Assembly (NCBI GenBank): GCA_014800525.1
Contig: JAAVFV010000039.1
Span: 1-47,560 of the forward strand
Source: Bacteroidales bacterium
GTDB lineage: Bacteria; Bacteroidota; Bacteroidia; Bacteroidales; Muribaculaceae
Direction: 5' to 3'
DNA: 47,560 nucleotides
The translations under genes were made by a program, and so were the position numbers. This document shows, piece by piece, positions 1 to 7,997 of this stretch. Below the pieces are notes generated by a model. It was not told the origin of the DNA and made no database searches. It saw only the letters and a list, made by a program, of their open reading frames with translations. The number at the start of each line of letters is the position of its first letter. Position 1 is the first letter of the stretch.

Positions 1-2
1 GA

Positions 3-260
3 CTCTATCCCGATTATATAAAGCAGTTTAATACCCTTCTCCAATCTGAGAGACAGATCTATCCCAAAAAGGGAGAATTATTAAATACTGATTTACGTAT
101 TTATGCTTTGGTAAGAATGGGCATAACCGACAGTAATAAGATAGCCACTCTTCTCTTTCTTTCTCCTCAAACTATTTTTAATCACCGGACTCAGGTGAGA
201 AATCGTGCCATGGACCGGGAGAATTTTGAAAGAGAAGTGGCACACCTATGTGAAATATAA
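3..260 (+). CDS. C-terminal fragment of DUF6377-type regulatory protein
   Basis: Only the last 85 codons are in the window; the start lies to the left. The readable protein contains KKGELLNTDLRIYALVRMGI followed by a helix-turn-helix-like stretch (DSNKIATLLFLSPQTIFNHR). This matches the end of DUF6377 proteins of Bacteroidales, which usually have TPR-like repeats, a membrane segment and a LuxR-like C-terminal helix-turn-helix. I infer a transcriptional regulator; the target is unknown. The frame was read directly from base 3 to the TAA at 258-260. Confidence 0.7.
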   Translation, partial: LYPDYIKQFNTLLQSERQIYPKKGELLNTDLRIYALVRMGITDSNKIATLLFLSPQTIFNHRTQVRNRAMDRENFEREVAHLCEI

Positions 261-489
261 GTTAATAAAAAATCAATACAACAAATACAAGATTCTATTC
301 GCAGATGCCTCCGACTCCTATTGTCGGCTGATGTCTTGATTATTATATAGATATTCTTGTACCTGACATTGTGATATCAAGATTATCATGGGAGGATTTG
401 TTTCCTACCTCCCATTCGCGGTTTTGACCGTGTACGATTCTCTTTTTTCATGTTATTAGGGTCTCTTAGAAATCTACCGTAATGGTTTA
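261..489. other. Gene-free stretch with a small hairpin
   Basis: No coding frame is evident. One 8-bp inverted repeat is visible (ATGGGAGG at 388-395, CCTCCCAT at 408-415, 12-nt loop). It has no clear T-run on either side, so a terminator between the two convergent genes is possible but not shown. Nothing else stands out. Confidence 0.4.
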
Positions 490-1089
490 TCAAGGAATCT
501 GCAGATAGCGATGCAATTGCACTGAAAGTGTCCATCTCGGATCCCCCAGAACTCTCTTCACGGTCTGCAGACGGTTAAGACGGAATTGCTCTTCATCCGG
601 AACATAGCAAGGCTGAAGATACATCAGGGTATCTTCCCCCACACATGGGAGCGAGAAATACGGTTCAAGAGGTTGGCCAAGGTCGACTACCTTCAATTCA
701 TTAGCCCTATCCACCACCACAGGAGCTGATCCGGCGCCTTCAAATCCCGACTTGGGAGAGACAGTGACCCAATCGATCGCCTCCGGCACGGGGCGTGTGC
801 CATTCGTCTCGATTGCCACACGTTTCCCTGTGGCACGTTTCAACAGACTCACAAAATCATTGTCAATCCATAGACTCGGTTCGCCACCGGTCAATACTAT
901 CCAGTCTGCCGAATAGAGATTCACAGCGCGTATGATGGCCTCATCCTCCATGAATACTCCGTCGGCATGATCCGTATCACAGAATGAGCAATTGAGATTG
1001 CAGCCCGAAAAACGCACGAACACACTGGGATATCCGGCATGATGTCCCTCACCCTGCAAGGAATAGAATATTTCAGCAATCTTCTTCAT
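490..1089 (-). CDS. queE: 7-carboxy-7-deazaguanine synthase QueE
   Basis: Radical SAM enzyme that converts 6-carboxy-tetrahydropterin into 7-carboxy-7-deazaguanine (CDG) on the way to preQ0 and queuosine. The cluster motif CNLNCSFC (C-x3-C-x2-C, Cys30/34/37 from the chosen start) is present. The N-terminal IFYSLQGEG and the GGEPSL motif are typical of the family. The open frame extends to 1113, but I choose the ATG at 1089 because its ATGA overlaps the queD stop, which is the usual coupling in this operon. At 199 aa it is of normal QueE size. It is the last gene of queF-queC-queD-queE. Confidence 0.93.
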   Translation of the reverse strand: MKKIAEIFYSLQGEGHHAGYPSVFVRFSGCNLNCSFCDTDHADGVFMEDEAIIRAVNLYSADWIVLTGGEPSLWIDNDFVSLLKRATGKRVAIETNGTRPVPEAIDWVTVSPKSGFEGAGSAPVVVDRANELKVVDLGQPLEPYFSLPCVGEDTLMYLQPCYVPDEEQFRLNRLQTVKRVLGDPRWTLSVQLHRYLQIP

Positions 1090-1445
1090 GGCAACATATT
1101 CTGACGGAGCCATTCGTCTTTTATATACATCGCTGAATTACCCTCACTCTCCTGCACTTCACAACGGAAACAATTCTCAACATTATCCACTATCCATCGG
1201 GCAATATTTTCAGCGGTCGGATTGATGGGAATCACATCATTTATCACTTTATGATCCAGAAGATTCATCACCTTCTGCTTGATATGTGTAAAGTCGGCCA
1301 CCATCCCGTCGCTATTAAGTTCACGAGCGCCACATTCCACAATCACAATCCAATTATGACCATGGAGCTGGGTACATTTGCTCTCATAACTCAGATCCAG
1401 GCGATGAGCGGCGCTTATCTCAAGGCGTTTCTTAACGTAATACAT
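1086..1445 (-). CDS. queD: 6-carboxy-5,6,7,8-tetrahydropterin synthase QueD
   Basis: Converts 7,8-dihydroneopterin triphosphate to 6-carboxytetrahydropterin, the substrate of QueE. The zinc ligands fit His14 (SAAHRL) and His28/His30 (LHGHNW), and Cys24 before HGH is the expected catalytic cysteine. Its 119 residues are typical of a single-domain QueD. It lies 51 nt after queC and overlaps queE by 4 nt, so translational coupling with queE is likely. Confidence 0.93.
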   Translation of the reverse strand: MYYVKKRLEISAAHRLDLSYESKCTQLHGHNWIVIVECGARELNSDGMVADFTHIKQKVMNLLDHKVINDVIPINPTAENIARWIVDNVENCFRCEVQESEGNSAMYIKDEWLRQNMLP

Positions 1446-1496
1446 TAAGCAGCTTCTAAAATTAATCGTTATATTTCACCACGTGGCATTGGTGGT

Positions 1497-2150
1497 TTAT
1501 TCGTACTCTGTCGGATCCTCAATTCCGGCCTCTGCCATAGCCTCTCGGCGCTCCACACAAGTGCCGCAACGACCGCAATGTTTCTCCCCTCCCTTATAGC
1601 ATGAATAGGTCAGACCATAATCCATTCCGATACGCTTGCCTATGCGCGCGATATCTGATTTCGTGATATCGGTATAGGGGGCGATGATATCGATATGGTC
1701 GTAAGTACCCTCCTCCATGGCGCGGCTCATGGCCTCAACGAAGCCTCCCCGGCAATCAGGATAGATGGCATGGTCGCCACCATGATTGGCCAGCATCACA
1801 TGTTTAAGACCTCTCGATTCCGCCAATCCGCAAGCCACTGCCAGCATTATACCATTACGGAAAGGAACCACTGTTGACTTCATATTCTCATCGGCATAAT
1901 GGCCTTCCGGAATCGCATCAGCTCCCGACAGAAGAGAACTCTCAAAATATTTACCCATGAATTCCAGAGGAATCACAAGATGCTCTATTCCTAATATCTC
2001 ACATTCCTTTCGGGCACAAGCAATTTCGCGGGCATTATGATTGGAGCCATAGTCGAATGTAACAGCCAATGCAATCCGATCCTGCTGTTCAAAGAGAAGT
2101 GTGGAGGAATCCATTCCTCCCGATAAAACTAATATAGAATCTTTTGCCAT
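1497..2150 (-). CDS. queC: 7-cyano-7-deazaguanine synthase QueC
   Basis: ATP-dependent enzyme that turns CDG plus ammonia into preQ0. The PP-loop motif SGGMDSST is at residues 10-17. The C-terminal zinc site has Cys184, Cys192, Cys195 and Cys198 (SCYKGGEKHCGRCGTC). The length of 217 aa is normal. It starts 19 nt after the queF stop. An opposite-strand open frame inside it is a shadow. Confidence 0.95.
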   Translation of the reverse strand: MAKDSILVLSGGMDSSTLLFEQQDRIALAVTFDYGSNHNAREIACARKECEILGIEHLVIPLEFMGKYFESSLLSGADAIPEGHYADENMKSTVVPFRNGIMLAVACGLAESRGLKHVMLANHGGDHAIYPDCRGGFVEAMSRAMEEGTYDHIDIIAPYTDITKSDIARIGKRIGMDYGLTYSCYKGGEKHCGRCGTCVERREAMAEAGIEDPTEYE

Positions 2151-2169
2151 AATTGATACCTGAGAGGGG

Positions 2170-2649
2170 TTATTTCAATCTTGTCAGCTCGCTGAGAGCC
2201 TGGATGCGTCGTGTCTGCACAAGCTCCTGATGATCAGAATCTCCATAATTAGCGAAGGGATAGATACTGATTCCTCCGCGTGGCATGAAGATTCCTTTGA
2301 CTTCGATATATTTCGGATCCATCAAAGCAATCAGGTCCTTCATTATGATGTTGATGCAATCCTCATGAAAATCACCATGATTCCGGAAACTGAAAAGATA
2401 AAGTTTCAGACTCTTGCTCTCCACCATCCGTTCACGGGGGATATATGTGATGTAGATATGGCCGAAGTCGGGCTGACCGGTCTTAGGGCAAAGAGTGGTG
2501 AATTCCGGGCAATCGAATGTGACTATATATTCATTATCCGGATGCTTGTTTTCAAATGTTTCCAACACCTCCGGAGCGTAATCGGAAGAATAGACGGTAC
2601 CCTGATTTCCGAGCAGGGTCACCCCCTCGAGTTCTTTATCTGTTCTCAT
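2170..2649 (-). CDS. queF: NADPH-dependent 7-cyano-7-deazaguanine reductase QueF
   Basis: Reduces the nitrile of preQ0 to the aminomethyl group of preQ1. The QueF motif [12 protein letters not shown] contains the nucleophilic Cys54 and the general acid Asp61. At 159 aa it is the short single-domain (YkvM-like) type. It is the first gene of the que operon. I looked upstream on the minus strand for a preQ1 riboswitch and for a TAnnTTTG promoter and could not support either. Confidence 0.94.
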   Translation of the reverse strand: MRTDKELEGVTLLGNQGTVYSSDYAPEVLETFENKHPDNEYIVTFDCPEFTTLCPKTGQPDFGHIYITYIPRERMVESKSLKLYLFSFRNHGDFHEDCINIIMKDLIALMDPKYIEVKGIFMPRGGISIYPFANYGDSDHQELVQTRRIQALSELTRLK

Positions 2650-2882
2650 ACCTCAAAATTACTAAATTCCCCCCATTCCACAAAACCATCAAATCTCCGA
2701 TACCGGAATTTCATACTTGTTAAAATATAATTTTTATTTTATTAATTCAATAATATATCGGGAGTTACATTCTCAAGAGGGTTTAACAGTAGTTAAATAT
2801 AAAATCTCCCAGAACAATCTTCGAACCTAACGGGTTATATTTTTAGAAAAGAAAGAAGATAGATTTTTGTTCATTTGATGAC
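2650..2882. other. AT-rich gene-free region upstream of queF
   Basis: This region must hold the promoter of the que operon, because the next gene upstream (lptF-like) ends in a terminator. No perfect Bacteroidetes promoter and no known riboswitch could be read. It is AT-rich and has no coding frame. Confidence 0.4.
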
Positions 2883-2898
2883 ATTAGCATATGCTAAT
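2883..2898. repeat. Perfect 16-bp palindrome
   Basis: ATTAGCATATGCTAAT is a perfect dyad lying directly beside the terminator at 2899-2934. It could be an operator for the que operon or only an AT-rich extension of the terminator. The sequence alone does not decide. Confidence 0.5.
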
Positions 2899-2934
2899 AA
2901 AAAAACGGCCACTCGGGAGAGCGGCCGTTTTTTT
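2899..2934 (-). terminator. Bidirectional intrinsic terminator after the LptF-like gene
   Basis: An AAACGGCC/GGCCGTTT stem (2903-2910 with 2923-2930) is flanked by A-runs on the left and T-runs on the right, so it gives a U-tract on both strands. It lies 24 nt beyond the stop of the leftward LptF-like gene. Confidence 0.85.
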
Positions 2935-2957
2935 ATGTTCCTTTTTTGTGAGGAGAA

Positions 2958-4850
2958 TTATTTCTGATCCCGGAGAACTTCCATTGTCTTTATTGATGTT
3001 TCCTCGATGCGCTTCATATCCTGCCGCAGACGCCTGCCGTAGGTGAGCGCCACAAGATAAATCGGGAGCCCCACCGGAGCGAACCACATCAGTCCCAGAC
3101 GCAGCCAGCGCTTCGATGCCGGACGATAGATCCAGAGACGCTTAAGGACAGGAAACTGATTCAGCTGATGAATCACCTTCACATCCCGGCTATCCGCCAT
3201 ATATTCGACCACACGCTCCATCTTATCAGATATCGAAAGGATTCCCTTGATATCAAAGCCCTGCTTCCAATAGCGGGCATAGCTCATCACTTGTCGATGC
3301 CGACGTTCCCATACACATACCGAACCATATAGAACGGCTAGCTTTCCCCGTGCCACATTTGGATTGACATCACGGATAATCACCTCCTTCAGCGGTACAT
3401 GACGCGTCTCCCGAATACCGAATATCTTGCGGAACAACTGCTGATAGAGATCTTTATTAAAGACAGCAGAATCATTCATTGCCTTGATTGTGACATAGAT
3501 GCCCAACGGCAAAAGAATTGCCGTTGATAGCCACATACCTATCCAGACCGCGATATGACCATCACGAGCCATCTTATATCCCGTGTTGTCGATGATATAG
3601 TATACAAGGAAGAGCAATACGGATATCACGAGTGGTGTTCCCAGACCACCTTTACGGATAATGGCTCCCAACGGAGCGCCGATAAAGAAGAAAATCAGAC
3701 AGGCCACTGAAAGGGTGAACTTCTTTATCAGCTCTATCTCATGCCTTCGGATTGTCTTATTCTCATCTCTCATCACTGCCGCACGGAACTGATTGTCGTT
3801 TTTCTGGATCTCGTTCTGATTGCGGGCCACACGGAAAATATTGGCCATTTCAGCCGCTCCCAGGGCAGTCCAGATGGAATCCATATTCAATGGCGGAAGC
3901 TCTCTCGGTTTGGTCTGCTCGCGGTGGCTGTCATAGTTGGGATTGGTGTTGAGCAGGGCTCTTGATTTTATGAGTTCAGCCGTATATTGCGCTCCGATAC
4001 TATCCACGCGTAGCGACACGGAATCAATGGTCTGGCGAAGTTCCTTGATATTCTTACCGACATATTGCTTACGCATTCCTCCCTCATCGAGACGGTTGAA
4101 ATTGGCGTCAAATGGAATCAACACCTCCTTGTCGTAGAAGCTCTCACGGCGGAAAGGCACATTCTTATCGAGTGCGCGCTGTTCACGCAGATTTTCAAAC
4201 TGCTCCCCCTTGAATAGATGCAGATAGAGATACCGGGAATCTTCCGTGAAGGCAAGGCGTGCGGAATCGGCAAGAAGAATTGTGGCATTATCACCACCCT
4301 TGCTCAAATCATAGATCATCACATCATGAAGCATACCCGTCTCACGGTTTTTCGACTTTACATAGAGATTATATCCCGGAATCTGATCATAGAACACTCC
4401 TTCCGGAATCTCCACCTCCGGGCTCTTCTGCTTCATTGAAAAGAGGAGGGTCCACATCTTCACCTGAGCCTTCGGAAGCACATCATTCTGGAAAAAGAAA
4501 GCCCCAACGGCAATGAAAGTGATCAGAATGATGAGCGGTTTCATCACCTGAAGGAGTGAAACTCCCGAGGCTTTGATAGCCGTGAGTTCCGACTTCTCAC
4601 CGAGGTTACCGAATGTCATAAGGCTCGCCAGCAATATGGCCAACGGAAGAGCCATCGGCACCATACTGACCGCGGCATAAAAGAAAAGTTCGGCCAGGAC
4701 ATCCATCGAGAGACCCTTGCCGACAAGATCATCGATATATTTCCAAAGGAATTGCATCAGCACGATGAAGAGCACAATGAAGAATGTCATTGCGAACAGG
4801 GGCAGGAAGCTTTTCAGGATGAAGCCGTATAGACGTTTGATGATGCGCAT
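2958..4850 (-). CDS. LptF/LptG-family lipopolysaccharide export permease
   Basis: Inner-membrane permease of the Lpt LPS transport ABC complex (YjgP/YjgQ family). Visible features are an N-terminal membrane segment right after MRIIKRLYGFILKSF, further segments near residues 60-120, a long soluble periplasmic region (about 130-370), and a second group of membrane helices from about residue 375 on, beginning FTLSVACLIFFFIGAPLGAI. At 630 aa it is much longer than the roughly 360-aa E. coli proteins because of an extended C-terminal part, which is common in Bacteroidetes. I cannot decide between LptF and LptG. The gene stands alone and ends in a strong terminator. Confidence 0.85.
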   Translation of the reverse strand: MRIIKRLYGFILKSFLPLFAMTFFIVLFIVLMQFLWKYIDDLVGKGLSMDVLAELFFYAAVSMVPMALPLAILLASLMTFGNLGEKSELTAIKASGVSLLQVMKPLIILITFIAVGAFFFQNDVLPKAQVKMWTLLFSMKQKSPEVEIPEGVFYDQIPGYNLYVKSKNRETGMLHDVMIYDLSKGGDNATILLADSARLAFTEDSRYLYLHLFKGEQFENLREQRALDKNVPFRRESFYDKEVLIPFDANFNRLDEGGMRKQYVGKNIKELRQTIDSVSLRVDSIGAQYTAELIKSRALLNTNPNYDSHREQTKPRELPPLNMDSIWTALGAAEMANIFRVARNQNEIQKNDNQFRAAVMRDENKTIRRHEIELIKKFTLSVACLIFFFIGAPLGAIIRKGGLGTPLVISVLLFLVYYIIDNTGYKMARDGHIAVWIGMWLSTAILLPLGIYVTIKAMNDSAVFNKDLYQQLFRKIFGIRETRHVPLKEVIIRDVNPNVARGKLAVLYGSVCVWERRHRQVMSYARYWKQGFDIKGILSISDKMERVVEYMADSRDVKVIHQLNQFPVLKRLWIYRPASKRWLRLGLMWFAPVGLPIYLVALTYGRRLRQDMKRIEETSIKTMEVLRDQK

Positions 4851-4926
4851 GGGATATTACGGACGGCATCTCAGGTCGAGGGGAAAACGCTGTCCGACCC
4901 AAGCCGTCTCTATTCATTATTGGATA

Positions 4927-4934
4927 CAAATTTA
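4927..4934 (-). promoter_or_regulatory. Candidate -7 element for the LptF-like gene
   Basis: On the minus strand this reads TAAATTTG, an exact TAnnTTTG match, 76 nt before the start codon. No good TTTG -33 element lies at the expected distance, so the call is moderate. Confidence 0.45.
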
Positions 4935-4996
4935 ATCATTATTGGTGATAGCTGAAAATTTATCGAATCTCGTGCCTCTTTTTAAGCGAGATTTAG

Positions 4997-5004
4997 TAAA
5001 TTTG
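4997..5004 (+). promoter_or_regulatory. Candidate -7 element for pta-ackA
   Basis: TAAATTTG matches TAnnTTTG exactly, and no gene lies between it and pta. The predicted leader is about 155 nt. The -33 element is not obvious. A weaker TTACTTTG lies at 5062-5069, next to a GTTACGTAAC palindrome. Confidence 0.4.
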
Positions 5005-5166
5005 CATAACCCCCTCCCCTCCGAGATGGTTCGGAGTTATTATCATTGTGGAGTAAGGCTCTTACTTTGTTACGTAACCCAATCATTTATCCAACGATCG
5101 TTTCACCCGAATGCGGGTGGAGCCCACGACCATTGAAAAATACAACTATTCAAAACATATCAAGAC

Positions 5167-6183
5167 ATGACACTCTTTGAAAGACTCAAGAAGCAGGCGC
5201 AGGACAATCCTCAGCGTCTGGTATTACCCGAATCCCTCGAACCGCGAACACTACAGGCTGCCAATCGTGTAATCAGCGAAGGCATCGCTCAGGTGACATT
5301 CATCGGCAATCGCGACGCAGTGCTGGGTAAGGCTTTTGAGCTCGGCCTCCCCAATATCGAAAAGGCCTCTTTCCTCGATCCGGAGGATGGAGCCATGACC
5401 GAACCCTATGCCGAACTCTTTGCCGAACTTCGTAAGAGCAAGGGTGTAACTATCGAGAAGGCACGCGAAGTGATCAAAGACTCTCTTTATCTGGGATGTC
5501 TTATGATTAAGAACGGTGATGCCGATGCAATGGTGGCCGGTGCGCTCAGCCCAACTGCCAATGTGCTCCGCGCTGCTTTCCAGGTGTTGAAGACTAAACC
5601 GGGCATCTCCGTTGTCAGCGGTGCCTTCATCATGCTCCTTCCCGAGAATGTTCCATTTGGTGAAGACCATATGCTCGTATTCGCCGATTGTGCAGTAGTG
5701 CCCGACCCCACAGCCGAGGAACTGGCTCAGATTGCAGTGGCCACCGCCCGTACCACCCGCGATATTGCAGGTCTCGATCCCGTTGTGGCTATGTGTAGTT
5801 TCTCCACAAAGGGCAGCGCCAAGAATGAGCGCGTAGATAAGGTGATCGAAGCCACTAAGCTTGCTCACGAACTCGATCCCGAGCTCAAGATTGATGGCGA
5901 ACTTCAGGCAGATGCCGCTATCGTTCCCGCTGTAGGCAATATGAAAGCCCCCGGTAGCCCGGTAGCCGGACACGCCAACACACTCATCTTCCCCTCTCTC
6001 GAAGTGGGTAATATCGCTTATAAGCTTGTGCAGCGTCTCGCAGGTGCCGGTGCTGTCGGCCCGATCCTTCAGGGTCTCGCAGCTCCTGTCAACGATCTCT
6101 CCCGTGGTGCAACTGTTGACGATATCGTAAACACAATAATCGTGACCTGCAACCAGGCTATCGGAGATAAGAAGAATAATTAA
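5167..6183 (+). CDS. pta: Phosphate acetyltransferase
   Basis: Catalyses acetyl-CoA + Pi = acetyl-phosphate + CoA. The 338-aa protein has the compact Pta/Ptb fold without the N-terminal regulatory domain of enteric Pta. It starts MTLFERLKKQAQDNPQRLVLPES and carries family segments such as DAMVAGALSPTANVLRAA and GELQADAAIVP. It lies 13 nt before ackA; together they form the acetate/ATP module of fermentation. Long opposite-strand open frames over this gene are shadows. Confidence 0.95.
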   Translation: MTLFERLKKQAQDNPQRLVLPESLEPRTLQAANRVISEGIAQVTFIGNRDAVLGKAFELGLPNIEKASFLDPEDGAMTEPYAELFAELRKSKGVTIEKAREVIKDSLYLGCLMIKNGDADAMVAGALSPTANVLRAAFQVLKTKPGISVVSGAFIMLLPENVPFGEDHMLVFADCAVVPDPTAEELAQIAVATARTTRDIAGLDPVVAMCSFSTKGSAKNERVDKVIEATKLAHELDPELKIDGELQADAAIVPAVGNMKAPGSPVAGHANTLIFPSLEVGNIAYKLVQRLAGAGAVGPILQGLAAPVNDLSRGATVDDIVNTIIVTCNQAIGDKKNN

Positions 6184-6196
6184 ATTCACGCATCCA

Positions 6197-7393
6197 ATGA
6201 AAATATTAGTTCTTAACTGCGGAAGTAGTTCCGTAAAATATAAACTCATCGATTCCTCTACTAAAGAGGTTCTCGCTGAGGGTGGTGTAGAGAAGATCGG
6301 TCTTGACGATTCATTCCTGAAGTTTAAGCTTCCCGACGGCACAAAGGAGACTATCAAGGTATCAATGCCCGACCATAAGGAGGCTATCCGCCAGATTGCA
6401 AAGGTGCTCACCGATCCTGAGAAAGGCGTGATCAAATCGTTTGATGAGATCGAAGCTGTGGGTCATCGTGTGGTTCATGGCATGGAATATTTCAATAAGT
6501 CGGTCCTCATCACTCCCGAAGTGGTGGAGCGAGTTAAGGAATGTTATCCCGTGGCTCCGCTTCACAATCCGGCAAATATCACCGGTATTGAGGCCGTAAC
6601 CGAATTGATGCCCTCCACTCCGCAGGTGGCAGTATTCGACACTGCTTTCCATCAGACCATGCCGGCAAAGGCGTATATGTATGCCCTCCCCTACGAAATG
6701 TATGAGAAATATGGCGTACGCCGTTATGGCTTCCATGGCACAAGCCATCGTTATGTAGCACGGCGTGTCTGCGAGTTTCTCGGGGTGCCCTACGATAAAC
6801 AGAAGATCATTACCTGCCATATCGGCAACGGCGGCTCTATCACAGCCGTTAAGGATGGTAAATCTATCGATACCTCAATGGGCCTCACTCCTACTGAGGG
6901 TCTGATGATGGGTACACGCTCGGGAGATGTCGATCCCGGAGCGCTCGTATATCTGATGGAGCGTCTTAATCTTGATGCTGAAGGCGTGATGAAACTTGTC
7001 AATAAACAGAGCGGTGTCCTTGGCGTTTCTGGTATCTCCAACGATATGCGTGACATCGAGAATGCCATCGCTAAGGGAGATGAGAAGGCTCGCCTGGCTA
7101 TGGAGATGTATGAATATCGTATCCTGAAGTACATCGGTGCGTATGCAGCCGTGCTTGAAGGTCCGGACATTATCGTCTTCACCGGTGGTGTCGGTGAGAA
7201 TCAGACCGGCACGCGTGAGAAGATCTGTCGTCAGCTTGAATGGATGGGCGTCCGCTTCGATGCCGAAGCTAATAAGGTGCGTGGCGAGGAAGTGGAAATC
7301 TCCACTCCGGATTCAAAAATCAAGGTAGTGGTTATACCCACGGATGAAGAGCTGATGATTGCTCAGGACACTGCCGAGATTGTCGGCAAGTGA
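6197..7393 (+). CDS. ackA: Acetate kinase
   Basis: Acetyl-phosphate + ADP = acetate + ATP. It begins MKILVLNCGSSSVKYKL (the acetate kinase N-terminal signature). It also carries GHRVVHGME, the YGFHGTSHRYVA motif, DTSMGLTPTEGLMMGTRSGD, and the ATP-site segment FTGGVGEN. At 398 aa it is of usual length. It is the second gene of pta-ackA and is followed by a terminator. Confidence 0.96.
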   Translation: MKILVLNCGSSSVKYKLIDSSTKEVLAEGGVEKIGLDDSFLKFKLPDGTKETIKVSMPDHKEAIRQIAKVLTDPEKGVIKSFDEIEAVGHRVVHGMEYFNKSVLITPEVVERVKECYPVAPLHNPANITGIEAVTELMPSTPQVAVFDTAFHQTMPAKAYMYALPYEMYEKYGVRRYGFHGTSHRYVARRVCEFLGVPYDKQKIITCHIGNGGSITAVKDGKSIDTSMGLTPTEGLMMGTRSGDVDPGALVYLMERLNLDAEGVMKLVNKQSGVLGVSGISNDMRDIENAIAKGDEKARLAMEMYEYRILKYIGAYAAVLEGPDIIVFTGGVGENQTGTREKICRQLEWMGVRFDAEANKVRGEEVEISTPDSKIKVVVIPTDEELMIAQDTAEIVGK

Positions 7394-7463
7394 TTCAACC
7401 TCATCAATCCATCCTACTCATAGGATTTGATTAAAAAAGTCTATTGCAGATACATGATATCCC

Positions 7464-7505
7464 CAGGGCCGTCTCCATTACAGGAGTCGGTCCTGAGTTT
7501 TTATA
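7464..7505 (+). terminator. Intrinsic terminator of pta-ackA
   Basis: CAGGGCCG (7464-7471) pairs with CGGTCCTG (7488-7495) with one G-U pair. Inside, CTCC/GGAG pairs again around a short loop. A T-run follows at 7498-7502. Confidence 0.75.
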
Positions 7506-7520
7506 TCGAAAAAATCACAT

Positions 7521-7538
7521 AAACTAAAATATTAGTTT
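7521..7538. promoter_or_regulatory. BlaI-type operator 1
   Basis: Inverted repeat AAACTAA-N4-TTAGTTT, overlapping the -33 element of the blaI promoter. Its centre is 21 bp, about two helical turns, from operator 2. BlaI/MecI dimers bind such short dyads; assignment to this BlaI is inference from position. Confidence 0.7.
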
Positions 7539-7567
7539 GCATAACTAAATAATTAGTTATATCTTTG
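7536..7567 (+). promoter_or_regulatory. Promoter of the blaI-blaR1-like pair
   Basis: TTTG (7536-7539), 20-bp spacer, TATCTTTG (7560-7567): an exact match to the Bacteroidetes vegetative promoter. The predicted transcript start is about 7574, some 20 nt before the start codon. Confidence 0.8.
7541..7560. promoter_or_regulatory. BlaI-type operator 2
   Basis: Inverted repeat ATAACTAA-N4-TTAGTTAT, sharing AACTAA-N4-TTAGTT with operator 1. It fills the spacer between the -33 and -7 elements, so binding would block RNA polymerase. Confidence 0.7.
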
Positions 7568-7593
7568 TACCAGAGATAAGTAAAAAAAATAAT

Positions 7594-7992
7594 ATGAACT
7601 TGAAACGTGCCGGCCGCAAGCCATTGGCCATAACCGAACGGGAGCTGGAGATTATGAAGCTCCTCTGGAATCAGGGGCCGATGTTTGTCAGAGAATTACT
7701 TGAATTTTATCCTGATCCCAAACCACATTTCAATACCGTCTCCACCACGATCAGAATTCTGGAGGATAAGGGCTATGTGGCGCATGAAGTAGTAGGAACT
7801 TCCCACCGCTATTATGCTGTGGCGCAGGAACAGCAGTTTCGGGATAAATCTCTCAAAGAACTGATCTCCACTTTCTTCAACAATTCGTATCGATCGGCAA
7901 TCTCCGCACTGGTCGAAGAAGAGAAAATAAGTATTGAAGAACTTAAGGAGATAATTGATCTCGTAGAGAAAAAATCCGAAAACACTCATTAA
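7594..7992 (+). CDS. BlaI/MecI/CopY-family transcriptional repressor
   Basis: A 132-aa winged-helix repressor. The N-terminal segment ITERELEIMKLLWNQGPMFV and the recognition region HFNTVSTTIRILEDKGYV are typical of BlaI/MecI. The C-terminal half (about residues 80-130) is the dimerisation part that the partner protease would cleave or inactivate. It lies 5 nt before the M56 protease gene. Two matching palindromes cover its own promoter, so autoregulation is likely. Bacteroidales carry many such pairs outside beta-lactam resistance, and no beta-lactamase is nearby, so the regulon is unknown. Confidence 0.92.
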   Translation: MNLKRAGRKPLAITERELEIMKLLWNQGPMFVRELLEFYPDPKPHFNTVSTTIRILEDKGYVAHEVVGTSHRYYAVAQEQQFRDKSLKELISTFFNNSYRSAISALVEEEKISIEELKEIIDLVEKKSENTH

Positions 7993-7997
7993 TCTAA

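Noticed and set aside
2800..2850. Possible preQ1 riboswitch before queF
   Set aside because: A short AGGTTC string is visible on the minus strand, but the CCCTC partner and the A-rich tail of preQ1-I are not in the right places.
5251..6435. Minus-strand open frame of 394 codons over pta-ackA
   Set aside because: It is antisense to two well-conserved enzymes and spans their junction; its product resembles no family I know.
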